From NCBI RefSeq assembly GCF_015704865.1, contig NZ_JADQTO010000018.1:124001-188000 (forward strand): DNA of 64,000 bases, in the 5' to 3' direction. The notes under the pieces were generated by a model. That model worked only from the letters and a program-made list of their open reading frames with translations. It was not told the origin of the DNA and did no database searches. Origin of the DNA: Actinoplanes aureus (GTDB taxonomy: Bacteria; Actinomycetota; Actinomycetes; Mycobacteriales; Micromonosporaceae). The position numbers and the translations under genes are program-made. Positions 32,984-42,300 of this stretch are shown one piece after another; the first letter of the stretch is position 1; each line of letters starts with the position of its first letter.

Positions 32984-34324
32984 TCAGGCGGGGACGAGGA
33001 ACTGGCCCATCTCGCCGAGCTTGCGGGCGATCAGGCGTTCCGCCAGCCGGCTCGACGACTGGCTGTACCGGCCCAGGTCGAGCAGCAGCCAGCGGGCCAG
33101 CCGCAGCCGCCAGCCCAGCCGGTCGGGTTCGGGCAGGGAGTCGAGCAGACTCCGCATGCCCGTGCCGGAGAAGAAGTCGGCGGGCGAGACGGTCTGCCCG
33201 AACAGGCCCACCAGGTTGCTCGCGGTCGGCCCGCTCTGGGTGGCCAGGGCCAGCAGCTCGAGGACCTCAGGCGGGTACGTGTCGAGCGTGGCGAAGTCGC
33301 AGGTGTACTCGTAGTACGGGATGGCGTGGGCGTTGCGGCGCCGCTCGTGGTCGGCCAGTGCGGCGGCCATCGGGCGCTCTCCGGCCAGCCCCTGGTGCAG
33401 AGCGCCCACGAGTGATTCCGCGTCGCGGAACGCGTCGGTGATGCCCTGCGCCGTGCACGGATCCTTGCTGTACGAGGAGTCGCCGACGAGCGCCCAGCCG
33501 GGGCCGAACGGCCTGCGGAAGAAGTTGGGGATGGAGCCCCGCATCCACGCCTGGGCGCGTCCCGCCTCCCGCACCCGCTCGGCGAAGGCGGGCGCGGTGT
33601 CGTGCAGGGCGGTGAAGTACGCCTGCTCGGGTTCGTCGTCCGGGTACTCGTTCGCGCGCCAGGCGATACCGACGAGCGTCAGGTCGTCGTTCGTCGGCCA
33701 CGCGAAGACGTACCGCCCGTTCGCCCGGAAGGAGGGCAGGTTCGGGGTCGGCAGGTCGCTCCAGTAGGTCCACAGTCCGCGCGTGAGCGGCGGCCGGGCG
33801 CGGTACTGCGGCGCTCTGGTGATGCGGGCGACCAGCGAGTTGGTGCCGTCGGCGCCGATCACCACGCGGGCGTGCTCGGTGAAGGAGACGCCGTTGCGGT
33901 CCTGTGCCCGGATGCCGGTGACGACGTTGCCGTCACGGAGCAGCTCGCGTACGGAGACGCCCTCGCGCAACGTCACCCCGGCCGCCACGGCGGCCTCGAC
34001 GAGGATGTGGTCGAGAATGTGGCGGCGCGGTGCGTATGCCACACCGACGTCCTCGATCGGTGGCAGCGGCGCCATGAAGTCCAGCGGCCCCTCCACGAAG
34101 CCGTAGTCGCGGATCGGCGGGCAGCCGGTCGCCACCACGCTGTCGAGCAGCCCCCACTCGCGAAGCCGCAGGATCGCGGGCGGGTGCAGCAGGTGTGTCG
34201 ACATCGGCTTGTCGCTGGGGAACGACGCCCGGTCCACCATCAGCACACGGTGACCGGCGCGAGCGAGCAGCATCGCCGTCGGTGCCCCCGCGCACCGCGC
34301 GCCGATGACGATCGCGTCATACAT
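32984..34324 (-). CDS. FAD-dependent oxidoreductase / monooxygenase
   Basis: 446 residues from ATG 34324, overlapping the upstream gene by eight bases. The N-terminus YDAIVIGARCAGAPTAMLLA is an FAD-binding Rossmann start of the geranylgeranyl-reductase/PHBH-like group. MVDRASFPSDKPMSTHLLHP follows. VVIGADGTNSLVARIT and ALVGDSSYSKDPCTAQGITDAF are the second and third FAD motifs (DG and GD). A helical C-terminus of about 80 residues ends QFLVPA. Likely hydroxylates or epoxidises, or reduces a double bond in, the polyketide. The class can be either; regiochemistry cannot be read. Confidence 0.8.
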   Translation of the reverse strand: MYDAIVIGARCAGAPTAMLLARAGHRVLMVDRASFPSDKPMSTHLLHPPAILRLREWGLLDSVVATGCPPIRDYGFVEGPLDFMAPLPPIEDVGVAYAPRRHILDHILVEAAVAAGVTLREGVSVRELLRDGNVVTGIRAQDRNGVSFTEHARVVIGADGTNSLVARITRAPQYRARPPLTRGLWTYWSDLPTPNLPSFRANGRYVFAWPTNDDLTLVGIAWRANEYPDDEPEQAYFTALHDTAPAFAERVREAGRAQAWMRGSIPNFFRRPFGPGWALVGDSSYSKDPCTAQGITDAFRDAESLVGALHQGLAGERPMAAALADHERRRNAHAIPYYEYTCDFATLDTYPPEVLELLALATQSGPTASNLVGLFGQTVSPADFFSGTGMRSLLDSLPEPDRLGWRLRLARWLLLDLGRYSQSSSRLAERLIARKLGEMGQFLVPA

Positions 34325-34736
34325 TCGCCCGCACCCGGCTCTGCGCACTCACCCGGTTCTGCCACAGCACGAGGATCGGCGGGGCGATGAGTTCCAGCGC
34401 CGTGAACGCGACGAACATCGGGTGCGGCATCCCGTCCACCACCATCGCCAGCACCCGCGTCAGGCCACCCAGGAAGACGAGTGCGGTCACGGCGCGCAGC
34501 GGCTGCACCGCCGTCTCCACCCGGGGCACGATCCAGAGGATCGCCAGCCCGAGGCCGAACCACATCGTCGCGAAGAACCGGTAGTTGCTCTGCAGGTCCG
34601 GGTTGAGGTCCTGATCGCTGGGCAGCGTCCCCGCGCCCAGCAGCATGTCCATCAGCCCGGTGCCGATCGGGATGACGGCCAGTACCACCAGCACCACCTG
34701 GAGCGCCCGGCGTGAACCGTTCGGAGGTTGAGTCAT
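34317..34736 (-). CDS. Four-helix membrane protein, DUF4345-like
   Basis: 139 residues from ATG 34736 with GAGGAG upstream. Four hydrophobic helices: LQVVLVVLAVIPIGTGLMDM, then FFATMWFGLGLAILWIVPRV, LRAVTALVFLGGLTRVLAMV and FVAFTALELIAPPILVLW. The pattern and phrase DLNPDLQSNYRFFATMWFG match DUF4345 integral membrane proteins, whose role is unknown. Eight-base overlap with the following FAD oxidoreductase gene suggests joint expression. In the pathway it could be a small membrane accessory or transport part; this is not shown. Confidence 0.75.
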   Translation of the reverse strand: MTQPPNGSRRALQVVLVVLAVIPIGTGLMDMLLGAGTLPSDQDLNPDLQSNYRFFATMWFGLGLAILWIVPRVETAVQPLRAVTALVFLGGLTRVLAMVVDGMPHPMFVAFTALELIAPPILVLWQNRVSAQSRVRANV

Positions 34737-34780
34737 CTCATGCTCCTCGTCGTCGAGGTCGGTTGTGTCATGGCGCCGGC

Positions 34781-35620
34781 TCAGGGCGCCGGGAACTCGC
34801 TGCGCAGGAACCGTTCGAACGCGGCGTCCGGCAGCAGCCGCCGCAGGGCGAAGACACCGTGGGTCAGCGCGCCCACCGGGTAGCGCTGCCGGGGACGCCG
34901 GCTGCACACCGCCTTCTCCACCACGCGTGCGACCTGTTCCGGGTCCACCGCCAGGACGCTCGGCAGGGTACGGCGGGTGCGGTGATAGATGGCCTCGTAG
35001 TACTCGACCAGCTCATGCCGGAACTCCCCGTACACCTCGTCGCCCTGCCGCAGCGTACCGATGTAGGTGCTCCCGAACGGGGTCCGGACCGGCCCGGGTT
35101 CGATCACCACGACCCGGACGCCGAAACGGCGGACCTCCAGCCGCAACGCCTGACTCACCGCCTCCACCGCGTGTTTCGTGGCGTGGTAGAAGCCGCCGCC
35201 CGCCACCGCGAACCGGCCGAAGATCGACGCCATGTTGACCACGGTCCCGCCGCCGCGGGCGCGCATGCCCGGCAGCACCAGCTGGGTGAGGCGTACGGTG
35301 CCGAGCACGTTGGTCTCGAACTGGGCGCGTACGTCGGTCAGCGGCGTCTCCTCGACGGTGCCGGCCAGCCCGTACCCGGCGTTGTTCACCAGCACGTCGA
35401 CCGCGCCGCAGTCCCGCTCGACCCGGGACACCGCGGAGCGCATGGAGTCGTCGTCGGTCACGTCCAGCGGCAGCGTGCGGATACCGAGGTGGCTCAGCTC
35501 GGCCATCGTCTCCGGGCGGCGTGCCGTCGCGTACACGGTGAATCCGCCGCGGTGCATGCGCTTCGCAACGGCCTGGCCGATGCCGGACGAGCACCCCGTC
35601 ACGAGCACGGACCGCGTCAT
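34781..35620 (-). CDS. Short-chain dehydrogenase/reductase
   Basis: 279 residues. ATG 35620 is preferred because it overlaps the preceding stop as ATGA; a start five codons earlier is possible. Classical SDR signatures: VLVTGCSSGIGQAVAKRM (cofactor loop), VLVNNAGYG, MASIFGRF with the catalytic Ser region, and FYHATKHAVEAVS with the YxxxK pair. The longer C-terminus with VVIEPGPVRTPFG resembles the 17-beta-hydroxysteroid-dehydrogenase-like classical group. An Arg after the second strand (TARRPE) favours NADPH. It likely reduces or oxidises a carbonyl/alcohol on the polyketide after assembly. Confidence 0.82.
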   Translation of the reverse strand: MTRSVLVTGCSSGIGQAVAKRMHRGGFTVYATARRPETMAELSHLGIRTLPLDVTDDDSMRSAVSRVERDCGAVDVLVNNAGYGLAGTVEETPLTDVRAQFETNVLGTVRLTQLVLPGMRARGGGTVVNMASIFGRFAVAGGGFYHATKHAVEAVSQALRLEVRRFGVRVVVIEPGPVRTPFGSTYIGTLRQGDEVYGEFRHELVEYYEAIYHRTRRTLPSVLAVDPEQVARVVEKAVCSRRPRQRYPVGALTHGVFALRRLLPDAAFERFLRSEFPAP

Positions 35621-37932
35621 TGCGTCACCCGCCATCGGGGCCGGCTCAGAACCGCCAAGGCCCGGCCGTCCTTGTCCGCGATGACGGCTCGCCGCCGGTC
35701 GGCGTCGGTACGCACGAACACCGCCTCCTCACGGCAGGATTGGTGGAACCAGGCGCTGTCGATCTCCCACTGCTCTTCCCGGTCGTCGTCGGTACCGGCC
35801 GGCGGTGACATCCGGATGACCGTCTCGAGATGGTTGATCGGCAGTTGCGGCTGCGGCGGCTCCCGCAGCGTGAACAGGTCGAGCGCCGACGTGCGAGCCA
35901 CCGGGACGGCCCACTCCCCGCCGGAGGCCGGCTGCTCGGCGATGGCTACGTCCATCGAGGACCACCGGTACCGCACCGCTGCCGGCACCGCGGGCCGGCC
36001 TTCCGCGTCGAACGGCGGAGCGGGTTGCTCGTCGCCGGTGGTGTAGACGACGCGTCCCTCGGCCGCGCAGACCTCCCCGTGCCACAGCGACACGTCGATC
36101 ACCCAGTCATCGCCGTCCCACCTGGACCGGGCCCGCCGGACCAGGGTCATCTCGCCACCCGGTGGTAGCCGCAGCACGCCCGGCCGGACCCAGACGTCAC
36201 GCAGGTAGCGGTGGCCCGGCGCCTCCTCACCCGGCGGGCCGAGCCACAGGCTGACCGCCTGCAGGTACTCCAGCGCCAGCGAGACCGGCAGTGCCGGTAC
36301 GCCGTCGATCCGGACGTCGTCGACGCAGGTGGCCCAGTCGGCGTCCACCCGGTGTTCGCTCTCCAGCAGACTGCCGGGCGCGTAGGCGACCACCTCGCCG
36401 AGGAAGAACCGGCGGCTCAGCATGGTCGAGCGGCCGGCCCAGCCGGGCGGCAACGGGATGCCGTTGAGGTATTGCGGCGCCACCTCGCCGATCTCGCCCA
36501 TGAACCCGATCTCACCGCTGCCGCTGCGGGTCAGCTCGGCCCGCCAGGCCTGTACGCCGTCGCCCACCGCGATCGGCCGCATGTAGCGCGAGGCGGCCTT
36601 GAGATTGGTGATCAGGCCCACCCCTTCCCAGGTGGGCCAGGCCAGCGTCTTGACCGGGTAGCCGAGGCGGTGCCCGGCCCAGCCGGCGAGCCGGGCCAGG
36701 CCGTCGTTCGCCGCGGCGTAGTCCAGCTGGCCCGGCATGCCGCCGTACCGCCCGGTCTGCGAGCCGACCGCGCAGAGCATCTTCAACCGGTGGTCGCCGA
36801 GCGCGGCCAGCACGTTGCCGAATCCGTCCACCTTGACCTCGATGACGTCGAGGAACTCCGGTGTCGCCTTCTTGGGTAGCCGTGCCGGCCGGTCGATGCC
36901 GGCGTTGTGCACCACCATGGAGAGCCGGTCGCCGAGCGAGCGCACCAGAGCGGCCACGTCGGCCCGGTCGGTCACGTCGCACGGCCGGTAGCGGATCCGC
37001 AGCCCGCGTTCGTCCGCCCGGCTCAGGTTGTGGCGGATCTCCCGGGCCTGGCGCATCCCGGCCACCCGCGCCCGGGTCCGCGGGACCGAGGTGTCCCCAC
37101 GGGTCAGGTACATGCGGCGTTCGATGGCCGCGAACTCGGCGGGGGAGGCGGTCAACCAGGAGGTGTCCGGCCCGGGTAGCGGCGAACGGCCGGTGACGAC
37201 GACCTCGCAGTCGTACCGCGCCGCCATCTCGAGGGCGATCTCGAAGCCGATGCCCCGCGCGCCGCCGGTGAACAACAGCAGATCCGAGCTGTCGACCGGG
37301 ATCGGGTCCCCGTCGACGGGCTGCTCACGCGGCAGCAGCGTGACCCGGCGCTCCCCGAGGCGCCCCACCTCCAGCAACCGGCCGGCTGCCAGCTCGGTGA
37401 CGACGACCTCGCCCAGATCGGGCCGGTCCGCCAGATCCACCACGAGTGGGCGGCACGCGGGGAATTCGCGCGGCAGAGTCTTGGCCAGCCCGGCCCACAA
37501 CCCGCCCAGCGGTTGTGCCCCGGCGTCGGCCAGCAGGCCCATGGAACCGCCCATGAAGGTGACGGCGACGTAGCTCAGCCGGTCGGTGCGGACTTCGCCG
37601 GCCCAGTCGGCATAGACGCCGCGAAGCGCCGTCACGGTACGGGTCATCGGCTCGCGCCACGCGTCCGGGCCGACTACCTCGGCGTCCGCGGCCACGCCGA
37701 GGTCGATGATGACGTCGGTACCGGAGTCGCTCGCGGGCGGCTCCGGGGCGTCCGTGTCCCACACCGCCGCCGTACCGCCGTGGCCGGTGACCGCCCGGCG
37801 GACCGAGGAGCGCCACTCGGCGGTGCCGTTGAGGATCAGCACCCGGCGCCCGGCCAGGAAGTCCGCCGCCGGGGCGGGCGCGGCGGGCAGGTCGGTCAGC
37901 TCGAGGGTGTGCCGCAGCGGGGTGTCGGTCAT
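35617..37932 (-). CDS. Stand-alone PKS ketoreductase-dehydratase-like protein
   Basis: 771 residues from ATG 37932, overlapping the P450 stop as ATGA. Residues 20-240 resemble the structural half of PKS ketoreductases. The catalytic KR follows: LLLFTGGARGIGFEIALEMA, VVHNAGI, CAVGSQTGRYGG (Ser) and LDYAAANDGLARLAG (Tyr, Asn). The C-terminal 240 residues look like a double-hotdog dehydratase, but the HxxxGxxxxP motif reads VRIDGVPALP, so the catalytic His is replaced by Val540. There is no carrier or ketosynthase domain, so it must work in trans. KR activity looks intact; dehydration is doubtful. It may serve the large synthase upstream, whose own KR-DH pair is complete. Confidence 0.8.
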   Translation of the reverse strand: MTDTPLRHTLELTDLPAAPAPAADFLAGRRVLILNGTAEWRSSVRRAVTGHGGTAAVWDTDAPEPPASDSGTDVIIDLGVAADAEVVGPDAWREPMTRTVTALRGVYADWAGEVRTDRLSYVAVTFMGGSMGLLADAGAQPLGGLWAGLAKTLPREFPACRPLVVDLADRPDLGEVVVTELAAGRLLEVGRLGERRVTLLPREQPVDGDPIPVDSSDLLLFTGGARGIGFEIALEMAARYDCEVVVTGRSPLPGPDTSWLTASPAEFAAIERRMYLTRGDTSVPRTRARVAGMRQAREIRHNLSRADERGLRIRYRPCDVTDRADVAALVRSLGDRLSMVVHNAGIDRPARLPKKATPEFLDVIEVKVDGFGNVLAALGDHRLKMLCAVGSQTGRYGGMPGQLDYAAANDGLARLAGWAGHRLGYPVKTLAWPTWEGVGLITNLKAASRYMRPIAVGDGVQAWRAELTRSGSGEIGFMGEIGEVAPQYLNGIPLPPGWAGRSTMLSRRFFLGEVVAYAPGSLLESEHRVDADWATCVDDVRIDGVPALPVSLALEYLQAVSLWLGPPGEEAPGHRYLRDVWVRPGVLRLPPGGEMTLVRRARSRWDGDDWVIDVSLWHGEVCAAEGRVVYTTGDEQPAPPFDAEGRPAVPAAVRYRWSSMDVAIAEQPASGGEWAVPVARTSALDLFTLREPPQPQLPINHLETVIRMSPPAGTDDDREEQWEIDSAWFHQSCREEAVFVRTDADRRRAVIADKDGRALAVLSRPRWRVTQ

Positions 37933-39302
37933 GACGCCGCCCCGGTGAGCACGCTGCGCGCGCGGGGCCGCAGGCGCAGCAACATGTCCGGCGTCGGCCG
38001 CATCGAGATCAGCGAGTCGCCGTACCGGACGAAGCTGCCGGGAACGAGTTCGAACCGGTACCGGGACACCACCATGGCGACGATCATCCGCAGTTCGAGG
38101 AGCGCCATGGTGTTGCCGATGCACTGGCGAGGACCACCCCCGAACGGGAAGTACGACATCCGGGGCCGTTCCCGCTCGGCCGCGGCGTCGAACCGGGACG
38201 GGTCGAACGCCTCCGGGTTCTCCCAGATCCGCGGGTTGCGGTGCGACACGAACGGCGACAGGAGAAGCGAACTGCCGGCCGGGATGTGGTAACCGGCGAG
38301 CACGTCGTCGCCGGTGGCGTCGCGTGGGTACAGCCAGATCGGCGGGAAGAGGCGCAGCGCCTCCTGCACCACCATCTGGGTGTAGGGGAGCCGGTCGAGA
38401 TCGGCCACCGTCGGGTCGCGGCCGGCCAGTACCTGATCGACCTCAGCCTCGAGCTTCTCGGCCACCCAGCGGTGCTGTGCGATGGAGTGCAACGTCCAGC
38501 ACAGGGCGGTCGCCGTGGTCTCGTGTCCCGCGAGGTAGATGGTCAGCAGCTCGTCCCGGATCTCCTGGTCGGTCCACGGCCGGCCGTCGGGGTCGCGGGC
38601 GGACTCGGTCAGGTCGACGAGGCTTCCGGCTCGCCGGGGCTGCGCGGCCCGGACGTCGTCGACGACCTGGTCGAGCCGGCGCCGGTTGGCCGCGACCAAC
38701 CGGTTGCGGGACGTCGGCAGCCATCGGGGCAGCATCTCCCGTACGTAGCCGTGCGGGAACATCGTCTCGATGCTGTCCTCGACGACCTGCTTGAGCATCG
38801 GCACCGAGGGCCTGATGTCGTAGTCGAACAGCGACGTGCTGAGGGTGACGAGGGTGACCCGCAGCGCCTCGGTGACCAGGTCCACCGGTTCGCTGCGCTG
38901 TGCCGCGTCGTCCCAGCGGGAGAGCATCTCGTGGGTGGCGCCGACGACGTTGGGGCCGATACCGCGGATGGCGTCCCGGGCGAAGGCGGGCTGGACCGCT
39001 CGCCGGTGTGCCCGCCAGCGCTCGCCGTCGGTGGTGAGCAGTCCTTCCCCCATGACCAATTTGAACTGCTCGTAGAACCGGCCACGGCAGTAGTTGCCCT
39101 GGTTCTCGATCAGCACCCGCCGGACCGCGTCCGGATCGGTCACCAGGTGGACCAGGTACGGCCCGAACTTCATCCGCACCACCTCACCGTGGTCACGCTG
39201 CATGGTGAGCAGGAATTCGGCGGGATCGCGCCGGTACGGCAGCAGGCTGCCGAACGGTCCACGGGTCCGCGGCCCCGGTGCCTGGCGTTTCGGATCAACC
39301 AT
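37929..39302 (-). CDS. Cytochrome P450 monooxygenase
   Basis: 457 residues from ATG 39302, overlapping the synthase stop by eight bases. I-helix YLAGHETTATAL with acidic/Thr pair for oxygen activation, ExxR in VVQEALRLFPPIWLYPR, and heme loop SYFPFGGGPRQCIGNTMAL with the thiolate Cys. The LFPPIWLYPRDA phrase and AGHETT suit the CYP4/CYP102-like clan that hydroxylates long acyl chains more than the typical macrolide-ring clan with AGxxT and shorter length. No redox partner is encoded nearby. It probably oxidises the acyl chain or its polyketide product. Confidence 0.88.
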   Translation of the reverse strand: MVDPKRQAPGPRTRGPFGSLLPYRRDPAEFLLTMQRDHGEVVRMKFGPYLVHLVTDPDAVRRVLIENQGNYCRGRFYEQFKLVMGEGLLTTDGERWRAHRRAVQPAFARDAIRGIGPNVVGATHEMLSRWDDAAQRSEPVDLVTEALRVTLVTLSTSLFDYDIRPSVPMLKQVVEDSIETMFPHGYVREMLPRWLPTSRNRLVAANRRRLDQVVDDVRAAQPRRAGSLVDLTESARDPDGRPWTDQEIRDELLTIYLAGHETTATALCWTLHSIAQHRWVAEKLEAEVDQVLAGRDPTVADLDRLPYTQMVVQEALRLFPPIWLYPRDATGDDVLAGYHIPAGSSLLLSPFVSHRNPRIWENPEAFDPSRFDAAAERERPRMSYFPFGGGPRQCIGNTMALLELRMIVAMVVSRYRFELVPGSFVRYGDSLISMRPTPDMLLRLRPRARSVLTGAAS

Positions 39303-42300
39303 GTGTGGCCACCCCCACGGCGTCGAGTTCGAGTCGCTCCACGGGCTGGCCGGAGCGGGCGTCGACGTAACCGCGCACGAAGCCGGTCACGTCCTTCATC
39401 TGCAGCAGCAGGCGCCCGTCCGGCAGGGTCGCCACGAACCGGCTGCCCGTACCGCCGCTGTCGTAGAGCAGGCCTCGTGGCGTCACCGACATCTCGATCG
39501 GCACTCCCCGGGCGCCGAGGTCGACGTCGTTGTCCGGGCAGTAGAGGTCGATGCGCCGAATGCCGGTCGGTGCGGCCAGCGGGATGTAGCGGCCGTCGAC
39601 GATCTCCAGTACGGCGAGCCGGGCCAGCCCGTCGAGCATGAGCGAGGGGACCAGGAAGTGCTCGAACTCGGACCCGGGCCCGACCGGCGCGGTGAACAGC
39701 GCCCGCTTGCCGAGCGGGTGCAGGCGCGTCGCCGTCGTGGTGACGAAGGGCCCGGTGAGCAGCACGGACGCGCCCGGTACGTGGTACGGGTCGAGGATCG
39801 GCTCCTCCGGCGCGTCCGGCCACGGTTCCATCCGCGGGGCGTGCGGGTAGTCGGCGGACAGGATCGCCTTGCCGGTGAAGTGCACCTTGTCCTTGACGAG
39901 CACCGTGCCGGCCGGGGACACCACGTCGCCGACCACCCGGACACCGACGACGGCGTGCCGGTCGTCGCGCCGGAGCACCCCGGCGATGATGCGGCGCGGG
40001 CTGCGGTCGGTCGCACCGCCGAGCTTGAGGAAGTGGTGGAACTCGATGTCACGGAAGCCGGTCACCCGCCACTGCGGCACGAGTTCGAGTGCCGCCTCCG
40101 CGATCAGCTCGGTGACGAAGCACCCCGGCAGCGTCGGCGCTCCGAGCACCGCGTGGTGCCGCAGATAGCCGTCGCGCTCCTCGGTGAAGAGCCGCTCGAT
40201 CACCGCCTCCTCCGCCGAGCCGCGCGTCACCGTGTCGATGTAGAAGTGTCCTCGCGGCGCCGGTCGCGTGACGGCCGGTGGTACGCGCGGCAGCCAGTAC
40301 CCGGGCATGATCCGTTCCACCGCGCCGCGCTCCACCTGGCCCAGGTGGTATGTCGCGGTAGCCCGGTTGGCGGCGTTCAGCTCGGCCAGGAAGTGGTGGA
40401 CCCCTTCCGGTGTGGACATCGGTGTCAGCGTGTCGGCCTGGGCGCCGGCGAAGAAGGAGTGGTGTACCGGCGTCGCCGCCATCCCCGCGTCCTTCCACAG
40501 CGTCCAGCCGATGGCGACCTCGTCCCGGCCGGTTCGCGCCGAGTTGTACGCGGCGGCGCTGCCGAGGAAGTCGTTCGCCGCGGCGTAGTCGGTCTCCCCG
40601 AGCTGGCCGGTGAGGGCGATCAGCGAGGAGAAGCTGCACCAGCGCAGTGGCATCCGGCCGCGCAGTGCCTTGCGCAGGTTCAGATAGCCGCCGACCTTGA
40701 TGCGGCGTACCTCCTGGAAGTGCTGCAGCGGCTTGGTGCTCAGCGCGCCGGCGCGGTTCACCCCGGCGGCGTGGATCAGCAGGTCGATCTGCCCGTGCCG
40801 GTCGATGATCTCGTCCAGCACCGCGGTCAGACGCACCACGTCCGTCACGTCGGCCTGGCGGTACTGCACCCGCTCGGGTCCCGACCAGCGCCGCATCGCG
40901 GCCAGGTTCGCCAGGGCCGTGGCTCCGGAGCTGAGCCGCTCGTACGTCGCGATGGCGTCCCTGACCGGTTGGCCCGGGCGGCGTTCCATCTCGGTCCGGA
41001 TGAACTCGGCCTTCGAGCCGAGGGCCGCCGCTCCGCCCCGGTCGGCGAGCTCGGCCTCGATCCCGTCCAGCGGCCGGGACCCGACCGCGTAGATGGTCGG
41101 CTGGTACCGCTCGGCGAGCGCTTTCAGCAGTTCCGGCGTGATGCCGCGGGCTCCGCCGATCGCCACGACGACGCTCTCGCGGTCCAGCGAGGGCGGTCCG
41201 TCCTCCGGCGGTTGCGGGGTGGCGACCAGGGTGTGCCGGACGCCGTCCACGTACCGCGTCACCGGAAGCAGTTGCGATGCCTGCGCCTCCTCGCGCAGCT
41301 CGCGCAGGCCCGCTCCCACCTCGCGCTCAGTGGTGAACACGCCGGCGACCAGGCATGGCCGCAGCTCGAGGGCGGTGCTTTTCAGCAGGCCGGTGAAGAG
41401 CCCCGTGAACGGGTGCGGCACACCGTCGCGCACGGCGGAGGTGAACAGGGCGAGCACCGTGCCGGCCCGCCTGCGGATCTCCGCCTCACAGACCTGGAGC
41501 GTGAGGAACGCCGCGTCCTGCAACCGGAACAACACCGTCGGGTCGGTGTCCAGCGCCTCCTCGGCGGGCAGCGCGGCGGCGAGATCGGAGACGATGCGTA
41601 CGTGGCTCAGCGGCCTGCCACCGAGCGCCTCCTCCACCGTGGCGCGCGAGATCTCGCCGAGCACCCGCCGCCGGGCGCCGGTGGTCGGCACCACCGAGAG
41701 CACCAGCGGCCCGTCGGCGCCGGTGCCGAGGTCGCCGAGCGCGTCGGGGGTCGCGGTGACCACGACGCAGTCCGGGCCGAGCACCTCCATCGGTGGGCGG
41801 ATCCGGTCGTTGACGGTCGGTTCCCACTGAGCGACGTAGCGGTCGAGCAGCGGTTCCGGTTGCGGCTCGGTGTCGCCCGGCAGCTCCAGTCGCATCGACA
41901 GCGGTACCGTCGTCCGGTTCTCGTACGCGGTGACCTCCACGTCGGAGCCGGGAGCCGTGACAAGAGCCCGGGCCACCGCGAAGGCGGCTTCGGCGCCCAG
42001 GTACACCGGCCGGGTGCCGGCGTCGGGCGCCGCACCGCAGAGGACGCGCTCGGCGGACCGCTGAGTCGCGGGGTCCTGCGTCAGCGCGCCCACGACGGCC
42101 AGAACCGGAAGGCCGGAAGCCTCGGCGGTCTCCCGGCGCATCACCGCGAACAGGGCCGCACCCTCGGCCGGCACGACGTCGTCCACCCCGCTGGTGGCGG
42201 CGACCACCCGTCCGGCCACCGGCGTGCTGTTGCCGTTGACGCCGCCCACCAGCGCCACGTCGACGTCACCGGCGCGCAGGTAGCGGGCGGCGACCTGGAA

